Part shown: positions 1-7,844 of the stretch, in pieces | Layout: every line of letters starts with the position of its first letter | Numbering within the stretch: position 1 is the first letter of the stretch | Origin: Saccharofermentans sp. | Lineage (GTDB): Bacteria; Bacillota; Clostridia; Saccharofermentanales; Saccharofermentanaceae | Reading direction: 5' to 3' | NCBI GenBank assembly: GCA_024688685.1 | Contig: JAILDX010000035.1 | Span: forward strand, 1-64,000 | DNA: 64,000 bases | Notes under the pieces: model-generated | The model's database searches: none | What the model was told of the DNA's origin: nothing | Seen by the model: only the letters and a program-made list of their open reading frames with translations | Made by a program: the position numbers and the translations under genes

Positions 1-32
1 TTTCCATTGTTACTGTCACTGCCTTTCTTCTC

Positions 33-67
33 CTTATAAGATTTTGGAAACGGGAAAATCTTATAAG
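33..67. repeat. Perfect 13-bp inverted repeat
   Basis: CTTATAAGATTTT (33-45) and its exact reverse complement (55-67) are separated by 9 nt. The arms are AT-rich. It could be a terminator-like hairpin for a gene left of the window or a regulator site; no T-run follows on either strand, so a terminator is unproven. Confidence 0.6.
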
Positions 68-79
68 ATTCATTTGCAG

Positions 80-136
80 TGGTAAACAAATTCAATAGCG
101 TTGGGGCTCTAACTGGTAAACAAATTCAGTAGCGTT
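80..136 (+). repeat. Two 23-bp direct repeats, period 34 bp
   Basis: A 23-bp sequence beginning TGGTAAACAAATTCA and ending TAGCGTT occurs at 80-102 and again at 114-136 with one mismatch (A/G). It sits about 60 bp upstream of the first gene. Two direct repeats spaced roughly three helical turns suggest a regulator binding region, but nothing identifies the regulator. Confidence 0.6.
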
Positions 137-193
137 TACAAATCACTAATATAATGATTATATGATATGAAATCATAATAACTGGAGGCGCTT

Positions 194-397
194 ATGGTCG
201 AGAAAGGCAACAGGGGAAACGTATACGTTTTATATGCGGACGGAAGCAATCAGGTTGTTGCTTTCTCGGATTCGCTGAGCAGGGAGGAAGCGGAGAGCTT
301 TCGCTCCAGGTATATAAAAGAGGGTACAATCGTCACAGAGGTGATCCTTACTGACGATCATGAGAAGCTCGTAAAGAGATTTACATTTACTGATTAA
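194..397 (+). CDS. Small hypothetical protein (67 aa)
   Basis: I do not recognise a family. The product is small, charged and predicted cytoplasmic: no signal peptide or membrane segment is visible. The start is supported by a GGAGG sequence 6 nt upstream of ATG. It lies 9 nt before the EAL-domain gene on the same strand, so the two are probably co-transcribed and translationally coupled. A role in the same c-di-GMP circuit is possible but is only inferred from position. Confidence 0.65.
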   Translation: MVEKGNRGNVYVLYADGSNQVVAFSDSLSREEAESFRSRYIKEGTIVTEVILTDDHEKLVKRFTFTD

Positions 398-406
398 CAG
401 CGTGCT

Positions 407-2203
407 ATGTTTGTAAACAAACTGAACCAACTGTATAAGCCTGACAGGTTGTTATACTACATCGAGGCGGCGGATGAGGATCTGGCGCGCTTTGAGCAGG
501 GCATCATACCTGATGAGATCGGTAAGTACGCAGGTTCGTTTGGTGTTTACGATTATCCCGGAGTTTTTCTTATAAAAACATTGGACAGGCCGGTGATCGG
601 CATTGAGTTCAGGATCGGCGATGACAGGATCAGCTATCCTGAAGCACTCGCGTCAATTAGACTTGCCGGCTCATATTATTGCTCGATCGAGATGGACGAT
701 GAGATCGCCGTTGACCGCGACATTATTACGGATCTGTTTATGAGAACGGCGGGCGGCAGCGTGGCACAGAGGCTGTACAGCGACCTGTCGATCAGGGAGT
801 CTTCTGATGTGATAGCTGTTTTCGCTTATTCGAAGAAGATGCGCATTCTCTATGAGAGCAGTCTTAACGACGAGATAGCAGGGGACGTTATATCCGGGGA
901 ACCTGACAGATTTGATAAGCCGCAGCTTTTTGAGATGGCATTTACCGATCCGCTTACAAAGCATTATAACTGGAACCATCTGGTCGCTTTTCTGGAGCTT
1001 CCGGCTCAGAGCGATATCAGAGATTATGCGTTCGTCCATTTTGATATCAAGGAGTTCCGCGTAATTAACGAAGTTTACGGGCATAACACCGGCAACAAGG
1101 TGCTGTGCAATGTTTCGAAGGCGATCAACGAGGCGGACTTTGTTTATGCGAGTGCGAGGTGCCATAACGACAATTTCGCGATGATGATCAAGGATATGCC
1201 TGAGGATGAGACGGTCAGAGTCCTGGGAGAGTTTTTCGAGAAGCTGTCGTATCTGGATGAGGATCCGTCTTACAGGATCTATTTCAGGTGCGGCGTGGTG
1301 CCGATGCAGAGGACGATACTCTCAGGGAACAGGGTCGCGGATGCCGGGAAGATGGCGCAGGCGCTCGGCGTGAGCCAGAAGAAAACGGATATCACGATTT
1401 ATACCGACAGGATGCACGATGACATTACGTGGGGCGATTTCATCAAGGCGTATGTGGGCACGGCCATCGCGAATGACGAGTTCCATGTGTATCTGCAGCC
1501 GAAGTTTGATTCCGGTAAAGAGGCCATATCAGGTTCCGAGGCGCTTATCAGGTGGAACTACAAAGGCAAGGAGCTTTTGTCTCCGGGGCGCTTTATCCCG
1601 TTCTTTGAGAAGGACGGCACTATCGGCAAGATAGATGATATCGTTCTTGAGAAAGTGTGCAAGGCTCTCGTGAAGTGGAAGTCGGAAGGGAAGCCGCTGT
1701 ATCCGGTGTCGGTTAATCTGTCGCGCAAGAGGTTATATGATTCTGATATTATTGAACATTTGACGGGGATCGTTGATCGTTATGGAGTCAGTCACGAGCT
1801 GATCGATTTTGAGCTGACGGAGAGTGCGGCTTATGATGATAAGGAGCATATGATCCGGGTTCTTGAGAGTCTGCGGGAGCAGGGGTTCAAGATATCGATG
1901 GATGATTTCGGGACGGGGTATTCGTCGCTGTCGCTGCTGACGGAGATGCCGCTGGGCACGCTGAAGATAGATAAGAGTTTTGTGGATAAGCTCGGCACGG
2001 GTAATGACCGCGAGCAGGATCTGATAGTTATAAGGCATATTATCACGCTGGCACGGGAGCTCGGGTTTAAGTGCCTTGCTGAAGGTGCGGAGCGGAAGGA
2101 ACAGGTTGATGTTTTGCGTGCGCTTGGATGCAATGTGATTCAGGGGTATTATTATAGCAAGCCGGTGCCGGTGGAGGAGTTTGAGAGGAAGTATCTTTGC
2201 TGA
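407..2203 (+). CDS. c-di-GMP phosphodiesterase with degenerate GGDEF domain and EAL domain
   Basis: A cytoplasmic protein of 598 aa. Residues about 1-170 are an unknown N-terminal region. Residues about 175-320 are GGDEF-like (FTDPLTKHYNW, then VHFDIKEFRVINEVYGH), but the GGDEF signature is replaced by CHNDNF, so cyclase activity is not expected. Residues about 350-598 are an EAL domain with the key motifs present: SEALIRW, VNLS, ELTES, DDFGTGYSS, KIDKSF, AEGAE and QGYYYSKP. This predicts hydrolysis of c-di-GMP to pGpG, with the GGDEF part possibly acting as a GTP sensor (known for the family, inferred here). No membrane segment is visible. The ribosome binding site is weak, which fits coupling to the small gene 9 nt upstream. 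A second GGDEF/EAL protein lies at 24.3-26.5 kb. Confidence 0.9.
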   Translation: MFVNKLNQLYKPDRLLYYIEAADEDLARFEQGIIPDEIGKYAGSFGVYDYPGVFLIKTLDRPVIGIEFRIGDDRISYPEALASIRLAGSYYCSIEMDDEIAVDRDIITDLFMRTAGGSVAQRLYSDLSIRESSDVIAVFAYSKKMRILYESSLNDEIAGDVISGEPDRFDKPQLFEMAFTDPLTKHYNWNHLVAFLELPAQSDIRDYAFVHFDIKEFRVINEVYGHNTGNKVLCNVSKAINEADFVYASARCHNDNFAMMIKDMPEDETVRVLGEFFEKLSYLDEDPSYRIYFRCGVVPMQRTILSGNRVADAGKMAQALGVSQKKTDITIYTDRMHDDITWGDFIKAYVGTAIANDEFHVYLQPKFDSGKEAISGSEALIRWNYKGKELLSPGRFIPFFEKDGTIGKIDDIVLEKVCKALVKWKSEGKPLYPVSVNLSRKRLYDSDIIEHLTGIVDRYGVSHELIDFELTESAAYDDKEHMIRVLESLREQGFKISMDDFGTGYSSLSLLTEMPLGTLKIDKSFVDKLGTGNDREQDLIVIRHIITLARELGFKCLAEGAERKEQVDVLRALGCNVIQGYYYSKPVPVEEFERKYLC

Positions 2204-2241
2204 GATATGATGTTTCGCCCGCGAAGGTTGTTGCGAGGGTC

Positions 2242-2292
2242 GGTGCGCAGGTTGGTGCGCAGGTTGGTGCGTGAGTGAGTGGGGCGAGTGAG
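2242..2292. repeat. G-rich tandem repeat tract
   Basis: A 12-bp unit GGTGCGCAGGTT is repeated at 2242 and 2254 and starts again at 2266, followed by GTGAGTGAGTGGGG-type sequence. The stretch 2204-2778 carries no convincing gene: it holds this tract, two family B units and one family D element. A similar G-rich tract precedes the family B element near 26.65 kb. Confidence 0.6.
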
Positions 2293-2332
2293 TGGCACTG
2301 GTTGGGCGCGAGAGTCGTGCGGTGCTGCTAAG

Positions 2333-2442
2333 TCGCTGTTGCAGTCGCTGGTAACTATGGTGTCCGAGGACTGACAGCGAATAGCGTGCTGAAATCGCTG
2401 TTGCAGTCGCTGGTAACATTGCTATTCGTGAGCTAACAGCGA
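2333..2442 (+). repeat. Family B palindromic repeat, two 48-bp units
   Basis: Units at 2333-2380 and 2395-2442 are each 48 bp. Each has the same 23-nt left part (TCGCTGTTGCAG, then TCGCTGGTAAC), a 16-nt variable core (2356-2371 and 2418-2433) and a 9-nt right arm T(G/A)ACAGCGA that pairs with the left end. The left part contains the arm motif twice and the right end once, so two alternative hairpins are possible. Other 48-bp units lie at 7662 and 26706. Confidence 0.8.
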
Positions 2443-2485
2443 TGTATGGATCGGCAAGAAATTTGCGCGCAGCGTTACTGGATAA

Positions 2486-2613
2486 CGATTCCCCGTTTCA
2501 GTCATTTTTAGCACTAGATTGGGGAACACTCCGGGGAATTCAAGGCATTTTTGAACGTAATTCCCCATAATTGCTTTTTTATTTGCTGAGCTGGGGAACA
2601 GGTTGGGGAATCG
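2486..2613. repeat. Family D, 128-bp MITE-like element
   Basis: The stretch starts with CGATTCCCC (2486-2494) and ends with the exact inverted copy GGGGAATCG (2605-2613). Internal TTCCCC/GGGGAA motifs can form further stems. It has no coding capacity that I trust. Size and ends resemble a miniature inverted-repeat element, but there is only one copy here and no target-site duplication was established. Confidence 0.45.
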
Positions 2614-2726
2614 ACTTGTGCTCTGACAGCGCACGCAGCAAAGTAAGCAGTAAATGTTGATTACACTGCCGGATATACTGCGCCCATTCCTATGCCCATG
2701 CCCGCAGCTCACTTAAATAACGACAT

Positions 2727-2752
2727 AAAAAAGCCAGACGAATCGTCTGGCT
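2727..2752 (-). terminator. Rho-independent terminator
   Basis: AGCCAGACGA and TCGTCTGGCT form a near-perfect stem. On the minus strand it is followed by a T-run (2731-2727). It lies 27 bp beyond the end of the broken lipoprotein gene and would end its transcript. Confidence 0.85.
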
Positions 2753-2778
2753 AATCTTAATTAAATCAATTATGCAGC

Positions 2779-3879
2779 TCACTCCAGCGCCCCGTAATCA
2801 AACTCGAGCTCAGAGATTTCGTTGTTCTCATCGAATCCGAGATAAATGACCTTCTTATTATCGTGGTCAAGGTCGATAAAATACCCGGTCCACAGGGGCG
2901 AATAAGTGTCGTCGCTTGCGATGCGCTCGACGTGCTCGCCCGCGCCGTACTGGATGGTCACGTGCCCTTCGGTCGGCTCGAAATCTTCCTCCAGACGCTT
3001 GTCGTCCGTCATCATGAAAAACTCCATCGAGTCATTCGAATCAAGCACGAAAGTCGGGTCGATGTGGTAATAATTCCCGTTGATCTTTACATATGACCAG
3101 CGGTGTCCGCCGCCGTTAGACAGCGAGCATCCGCTCATGACCTTCGCATCAACGCCAGCCTCAAGGAGCAGGAAAGAATAAAGCGACGATAATCCCTGAC
3201 AGATGCCGGACTTATCCGTGAGCGTCTGATATGCGGACACCGTCATTTCGCTGCTGTGTTCCAACAAGTTGTAATCATATGTGTAATTGTGGGCCATGTA
3301 CATATACAGCGCCAGCGCCTTCTCAAAATCAGAATAATCGTCCTCCAGATTGTCGTTCAGGATCTGCACGATCTCATCCTCAAAGTCGGCGATCTTCTGC
3401 TGCAGATCTTCTTTCGAAATCAGATACGTGATCTTCCCGCGCCCGTTGCTGAAGCCCTCCGCATACCCCGACTCAATTTATTCATCGATAACCGGGAAAC
3501 ACGTGTACGCAAACTGCCCGATGACCCACCCGTACGTCTCCTCATCAGCGACCTCGAAATAGTCTTCCCCTGCCAGCACTGCATCGATCATGTTGTCGTA
3601 TGCCTGAATTGCCTCGGAGCCCATGATCTCCTCAAGCTTTGAAGGGTGAACGTGGGCCTGGAAAGTGTAGTGACCTTCGCGCTTAGGTCGGATGGTGGCT
3701 TCGGTTGATTCTGTTGCTTCCGTTGATCCTGTGGGTTCCGTTGTGTCGTTGGTTTCTTGAGTAACCTGGGTGTTTGTTGCTGACGTTTCAGTCTCGTTGC
3801 TGCCGGTGCAGCCCGCGATCGACGACATCAGAAGAGTGCCTGTCAGCGCTGTTGCGATTATTTTATTCATGTTTTTCAT
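2779..3879 (-). pseudogene. Transglutaminase-like lipoprotein interrupted by an in-frame stop codon
   Basis: Read on the minus strand, one continuous frame of 366 codons is interrupted once by TAA (3478-3480). The first part (133 aa) has a lipoprotein signal peptide with lipobox SIAGC and a Thr/Glu-rich linker. The second part, readable on from IESGYAEGFSNGRG, carries a transglutaminase-like domain with Cys in SGICQGLSS, His in GGGHRWSYV and Asp in YHIDPTF, so the catalytic triad is present. There is no other stop or frameshift, so a single substitution (for example CAA or GAA to TAA) explains it. It is followed by a terminator. It may be a recent pseudogene, a sequencing error or a readthrough case. 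An internal GTG (3369) could restart the catalytic part, but without a signal peptide. Confidence 0.8.
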
Positions 3880-3960
3880 GTTAATACCGCCTTGTTAGGT
3901 TTTCATTATACTAGCACAAATCATTTTGAGAATTGGGTTTGCTGGGGCACTGGATTCTTT

Positions 3961-3989
3961 TTGTCTGACTTTTGAAATCAGTCAGACAA
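3961..3989. promoter_or_regulatory. Perfect 10-bp inverted repeat upstream of the lipoprotein gene
   Basis: TTGTCTGACT (3961-3970) and AGTCAGACAA (3980-3989) are exact inverted copies around a 9-nt loop, about 80 bp upstream of the lipoprotein start on the minus strand. It could be an operator or a hairpin in the leader. No regulator is indicated. Confidence 0.4.
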
Positions 3990-4183
3990 TTATGCAGACA
4001 TAACAGATAGAAATAACTCAGCCCCCGCAATCCTGCAGAGGGCCGAGCCGTGTCTAAATAAACATTTAGTGCTTTGGCTTGATAAACTTAAGGGATGGCG
4101 TACTTCAGTTCGTGCCTGAAATCGGCGTGCGAATTATTGCTCGCACGTGAAATGTTTACTGATGTCATAGTTTTTTGCCGGCT

Positions 4184-4346
4184 TTGTGTTGTGCTAGATT
4201 TTTGAGCCATCTGTGTTAAATAATCTGGCACAAATCAGCAATTATTTGCGACTCGCAAATTTTCAGAGTTTTGTGTTAAAAAATCTAACACAACATGCCC
4301 ATTTATCTGCGACGCAGTGCAATTACTGCCATTTTGTTGCGACAGC
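4184..4346 (-). repeat. Family A palindromic repeat, copy A1
   Basis: Three consecutive hairpin-forming parts are visible: TGTGTTA...TGGCACA (about 4211-4233), the odd palindrome TTTGCGA-C-TCGCAAA (4245-4259) and TTGTGTTA...TAACACAA (about 4271-4293). A further gtgctagattttt part lies at its left. It matches the reverse complement of copy A3 (17301-17428) almost throughout. It fills most of the gap downstream of the sensor kinase gene. The rest of 3880-4371 holds the 3961 inverted repeat and nothing else that I recognise. Confidence 0.85.
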
Positions 4347-4371
4347 GTACATCAGATTGATCTGCACGCAC

Positions 4372-5601
4372 TTAAAAATCAATATAGATAGTCATTGTAT
4401 TCCCGCTCGGGCACTTCGCGCTGATCTTTCCGCCATGCGCTTCAACAACAGCCCTCGCTATAGCAAGCCCAATGCCGTTTCCGCCGGTCGCTGTGTTGCG
4501 CGATTCATCAGGGCGGTAAAAACGATCAAATAATCGGTCAACATCGGGCGCCGTCTCATAATGACATAAATTAAAAACCTCAATATGCACTTTGCCGTGT
4601 GACCTGTTCAACGTAAATCGGATCTCGCTGTTATCATCTGAATACCTGATTGCGTTATCGATAAGCACGGAGAGCATCTGCTTGATCGATGCTTTCGAGC
4701 CGGCAAAACTAACATTATCTTCAATAGAAGTTACGATGCTCTTTCCGGAAGCTGAAGCCTGCACAAAAAAAGTGTCCAGCACCTCACACGCTAATTCACT
4801 CAGGTTAAAATTGTCTTTATCGGGAACCGGCTTGACTTCGTCGAGTCGGGAGAGGGTGACGAGCTCGTTTACGAGGCCGGACATGCGGCCGATCTGGTCG
4901 CGGATGTTGGTGGTCCATTCGTCGGTGCCGTGATCCATTTCGATGACGTCGAGGCTCGTGGACATTGAGGTTAACGGGGTTTTCAGCTCGTGGCTTGCGT
5001 CGGTGATGAACCTTTTCTGGAGCTCGATGTTCTGCGCGATCGGGCGGATGGCGCGGCGAGACAGGAGAACGACCAGAATGAATACAAGGATGAGGCTGCC
5101 GCCGGAGATGGCGAGCGTCAGCAGCAGCAGGGAGTATATGTAACCCAGCTCTTTGGTCGCGTTGAGAAAAATGATCATGGTCGCATCGTTATTCTCGTAT
5201 TTAAAATATCGATAGTCGTGAATGTAACCGCGGTCAGCGCGGCGCGAAAGGGCTTCGTTGGTGTAGTTCACGGCCTCGGCCTCGTCGATCGTCGCGACGT
5301 AATCCATAGATGTCGCTATAACCATATCGTCGGAATCCGCGATGACGATGAAGAACCTCATCATATAGTTCTCTTCTTCGTTTGGCATCCCTATAAAGGG
5401 CATCATGCCGACGTCACCGATGCGGCCCGATGTCTGATGCCGTATCTTCTCAATCTCGAAAATATAATCAACAGTCTCATCCACTCTGTCGGTCACCACG
5501 CAGTAGTTAACGACATTGACGAGACCCGCGATCAACAGTATCACGAGGAAGAACGCCAGCATGGCGGCGCCGATCACGCGCCATCGCATCTTTTTCAGCA
5601 T
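4372..5601 (-). CDS. Sensor histidine kinase of a two-component system
   Basis: 409 aa membrane sensor kinase. A membrane segment at residues about 10-30 (LAFFLVILLIAGLVNVVNY) and another near 155-180 bracket an extracytoplasmic sensing region of about 120 aa. The HisKA dimerisation domain has the phospho-accepting His (about residue 204) in DASHELKTPL. The HATPase_c domain has the N box (DNAIRYSD) and G box (GNGIGLAIARA). It overlaps the 3' end of the response regulator gene by 7 bp, with GGAGGAAAGATC before the ATG, so the two are co-expressed. The pair is divergent from an htrA-like protease, an arrangement seen with CssRS-type envelope stress systems; that role is inferred. Confidence 0.93.
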   Translation of the reverse strand: MLKKMRWRVIGAAMLAFFLVILLIAGLVNVVNYCVVTDRVDETVDYIFEIEKIRHQTSGRIGDVGMMPFIGMPNEEENYMMRFFIVIADSDDMVIATSMDYVATIDEAEAVNYTNEALSRRADRGYIHDYRYFKYENNDATMIIFLNATKELGYIYSLLLLTLAISGGSLILVFILVVLLSRRAIRPIAQNIELQKRFITDASHELKTPLTSMSTSLDVIEMDHGTDEWTTNIRDQIGRMSGLVNELVTLSRLDEVKPVPDKDNFNLSELACEVLDTFFVQASASGKSIVTSIEDNVSFAGSKASIKQMLSVLIDNAIRYSDDNSEIRFTLNRSHGKVHIEVFNLCHYETAPDVDRLFDRFYRPDESRNTATGGNGIGLAIARAVVEAHGGKISAKCPSGNTMTIYIDF

Positions 5602-6272
5602 GATCTTTCCTCCAGTGAATAGCCTGCGCCGCGTATCGATTTTATCTCAACATTGGCGCCCACGGTCTTGAGTTTCTTTCGCACAAAGCCTATGTGCGTC
5701 CACACAACATCGATGTCGGATTCCGAATCGAGTCCCCAGATCTTGTCCATCAGATGTTCCGTGGAGAAAACAAATCCCGGGTGCGTTATAAACAGCTCAA
5801 GTAACTGATATTCCTTATTTGTCAGGCTGACTGTCTTGCCGTCTGCGCTGAGCTCATAACGGTTGCTGTCGAGGGTCACATTGCCGGCCTTCTTGACCGG
5901 GTCGGAATAAACTTTGCTGCGGCGGCCGAGGGCCTTGATCCTCGCGATGAGCTCACTCGTCGCGAAAGGCTTGGTCAGATAATCGTCCGCGCCAGCATCG
6001 AGGCCGGCGACTTTATCTTCGATCTCGGATTTGGCGGTCAGCATCAGGACGGGTGTGTTGATGTTGTTCTCGCGGGTCTTGGCGAGGACCTCGAGTCCGT
6101 TCATTCCGGGCATCATGATATCGAGGACTATTACTTCATAAGTCCCTGTTCTTATATAATTCCACGCGTCGTCGCCGTTGTGGACGATGTCAACGGAAAA
6201 CCTGTTTTTCTCCAGGATGACTTTCAGCGCTTTCGCTGTGGAGATCTCATCTTCTGCGATTAGTATTCTCAT
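5595..6272 (-). CDS. OmpR/PhoB-family response regulator
   Basis: 225 aa. The N-terminal receiver domain (about 1-115) has the acidic pocket (AEDE), phospho-accepting Asp51 in VLDIMMPG, the conserved Thr/Ser region LMLTAKSE and Lys in YLTKPF. The C-terminal winged-helix DNA-binding domain (about 128-225) includes LTNKEYQLLELFITHPG and HIGFVRKKL. It is the partner of the kinase encoded by the overlapping downstream gene. Direct repeats with an 11-bp period lie in the intergenic region on both sides (6290-6311 and 6359-6380), the usual form of binding sites for this family, so autoregulation and control of the divergent htrA gene are likely but not shown. Confidence 0.94.
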   Translation of the reverse strand: MRILIAEDEISTAKALKVILEKNRFSVDIVHNGDDAWNYIRTGTYEVIVLDIMMPGMNGLEVLAKTRENNINTPVLMLTAKSEIEDKVAGLDAGADDYLTKPFATSELIARIKALGRRSKVYSDPVKKAGNVTLDSNRYELSADGKTVSLTNKEYQLLELFITHPGFVFSTEHLMDKIWGLDSESDIDVVWTHIGFVRKKLKTVGANVEIKSIRGAGYSLEERSC

Positions 6273-6289
6273 GATGCCAGTTTATATCC

Positions 6290-6380
6290 CCCACCTGAAA
6301 CCGAGTTGAAATCAATATAGATAATTATATAACAGTCCGCAATTTTGCCGCAGATGATTTCAAGTTGATTTTAAGTTCGT
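6290..6380. promoter_or_regulatory. Divergent promoter region with 11-bp-period direct repeats
   Basis: Minus strand, 6311-6290: TTTCAACTCGG then TTTCAGGTGGG. Plus strand, 6359-6380: TTCAAGTTGAT then TTTAAGTTCGT. Both pairs share TTYAAG/TTTCA-type half-sites with an 11-bp period, as bound by PhoB/OmpR regulators. The pair at 6359 lies 11-16 bp upstream of a TAATGA-like -10 for htrA. This suggests that the adjacent regulator controls both itself and htrA (inference). Confidence 0.45.
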
Positions 6381-6437
6381 GGCAAATAATGATTGCAGAA
6401 CAAGCCCAAAGGGCGTTTGGAAGGAGATAGTTAAACT

Positions 6438-7580
6438 ATGAATCAGAATATCAAAAAAGCGATAGGTATCACGGCAGTTGCGCTCTGCTGCTCAGTTGCA
6501 GGAGGCGTTGCGGGAGCAGGCGGCGTTATGGCGCTGGATTATTTGCGGGATGCTGCGGTTGTGAATGAGGAGGCAGTTCAGTCGGTAGATTCCACTCTCG
6601 TCGAGGGAAGACATAGGACATCTGCGATGAATGTTTCGTACGTTGATAATGGCACGAAGTTGTCCGCATCCGAAATCTATGCCGCGAACGTCAACTCGAC
6701 AGTCGGCATCAGTACTTCCGTGACAACTAACTATTTCGGTTACAGGACAACGGGCGCGGTCGCAGGCTCCGGTTTCATCCTGACGTCGGACGGATATATC
6801 ATCACCAACTACCACGTTGTTGATGGCGGTAGCGACATCAAGGTCACGACATACGATGACACTGAGTACGATGCAGAGCTCGTCGGCTATGACGAAAGCA
6901 ACGATATCGCTGTGCTCAAGGTCGACGCCAAGGGACTCAATCCGGTCGTCCTCGGCAACTCAGGCGAACTGAACGTTGGTGATGGCGTTGTAGCAATCGG
7001 CAACCCTCTCGGCGAGCTGACGTTTTCGCTTACATCAGGCACAGTCAGCGCACTCAACCGCAGGATCACAATCGAGAATCAGTCAATGAACCTCATCCAG
7101 ACAGACTGCGCAATTAACTCAGGCAACTCCGGCGGAGCGCTGTTCAACGATTACGGCGAGGTCATCGGAATCGTCAACGCGAAATACTCCGGCAACTCAT
7201 TGACGGGTTCGATTGACAATATCGGGTTTGCGATCCCCATCAGCGATGTGCGCGACGAAATCGAATCGATCATCACTGAAGGATGCGTTTATAAGCCGTA
7301 TATTGGAGTGTCGATCTATAACGACACAAGAGTAGCGCAGCAGGCAGACGGCGCAGTTGTTTACAGCGTCGAGAAGGGCAGCCCGGCAGCGCAGGCAGGA
7401 CTTGAGGCAATGGATGTTATAACCGCGGTTAACGGTACGGAGATTTCAGGGTACAGCGATCTGGTTGCTATTCTGTCTTCGGGCAAAGAGGGCGAGAAAG
7501 TTGCGCTTACAGTTGAGCGTGACGGGGAGACCATTGAGCTTACTGTTACGCTTGGAGTGAGAAAGGAGTCGGCGATTTGA
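6438..7580 (+). CDS. htrA: HtrA/DegP-like membrane-anchored serine protease
   Basis: 380 aa quality-control protease at the outer face of the membrane. The N-terminus (residues 8-35) is an uncleaved signal-anchor segment. The trypsin-like domain has the full triad: His126 (ITNYHVVDGG), Asp156 (SNDIAVLKV) and Ser231 (NSGNSGGALF). One PDZ domain follows at about 285-375 (YIGVSIYND, GSPAAQAGLEAMDVITAVNG). This is the standard layout of Gram-positive HtrA proteins, which degrade misfolded exported proteins. AAGGAG lies upstream of the ATG. It is divergent from the two-component system and has regulator-like direct repeats in its promoter region. A terminator follows directly. Confidence 0.95.
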   Translation: MNQNIKKAIGITAVALCCSVAGGVAGAGGVMALDYLRDAAVVNEEAVQSVDSTLVEGRHRTSAMNVSYVDNGTKLSASEIYAANVNSTVGISTSVTTNYFGYRTTGAVAGSGFILTSDGYIITNYHVVDGGSDIKVTTYDDTEYDAELVGYDESNDIAVLKVDAKGLNPVVLGNSGELNVGDGVVAIGNPLGELTFSLTSGTVSALNRRITIENQSMNLIQTDCAINSGNSGGALFNDYGEVIGIVNAKYSGNSLTGSIDNIGFAIPISDVRDEIESIITEGCVYKPYIGVSIYNDTRVAQQADGAVVYSVEKGSPAAQAGLEAMDVITAVNGTEISGYSDLVAILSSGKEGEKVALTVERDGETIELTVTLGVRKESAI

Positions 7581-7596
7581 TAATATGATGGTTAAT

Positions 7597-7629
7597 GCGG
7601 CTGGGTGATTTGCTCAGCCACTTTTTTTC
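7597..7629 (+). terminator. Rho-independent terminator after htrA
   Basis: GGCTG (7599-7603) pairs with CAGCC (7615-7619) around an 11-nt loop, followed by a run of seven T (7622-7628). It lies 19 bp after the htrA stop codon. Confidence 0.75.
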
Positions 7630-7661
7630 AGTTGGCTGCAATTGACTACAATTGAAGCAAT

Positions 7662-7813
7662 TCGCTGTTTTAACTGTTATAAGTGCTCAAACAGCGAGAG
7701 CAACAGCGAATATAAGTCAGCCGGAAACGCTGCGCCGTCTTAGGCAGCTCGTGCTTAAAATGTAATTACCCGTTCTTGTTGTTTTAAGCATGCGAACAGG
7801 TACAACAACGGGT
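7662..7813. repeat. Family B repeats: one 48-bp unit (reverse) and one 46-bp unit
   Basis: 7662-7709 is a 48-bp family B unit in reverse orientation: TCGCTGTT and AACAGCGA ends and a 16-nt core. 7768-7813 is a 46-bp relative with ends ACCCGTT and AACGGGT, an internal GAACAGGT that competes for pairing, and TTGTTGTTTTAA inside. The same pairing (48-bp unit, about 60 bp gap, 46-bp unit) occurs at 26706-26862. The gap 7581-7844 holds only this and the htrA terminator. Confidence 0.75.
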
Positions 7814-7844
7814 ACACAGATGTGCAAGCCACGCACCCCAAAAC

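Noticed and set aside
407..1500. Active diguanylate cyclase domain in the first EAL protein
   Set aside because: The GGDEF signature is CHNDNF; the catalytic and binding residues are lost.
2333..2442. CRISPR array
   Set aside because: Only two tandem 48-bp units with 16-nt cores, separated by 14 bp, with palindromic ends inside each unit; no cas genes. Not a CRISPR layout.
1733..2712. Open frames on the minus strand across the end of the EAL gene and the repeat nest
   Set aside because: They are shadows of the EAL domain coding frame and of repeats; composition is Arg/Ser/His-rich and no ribosome binding site or family is seen.
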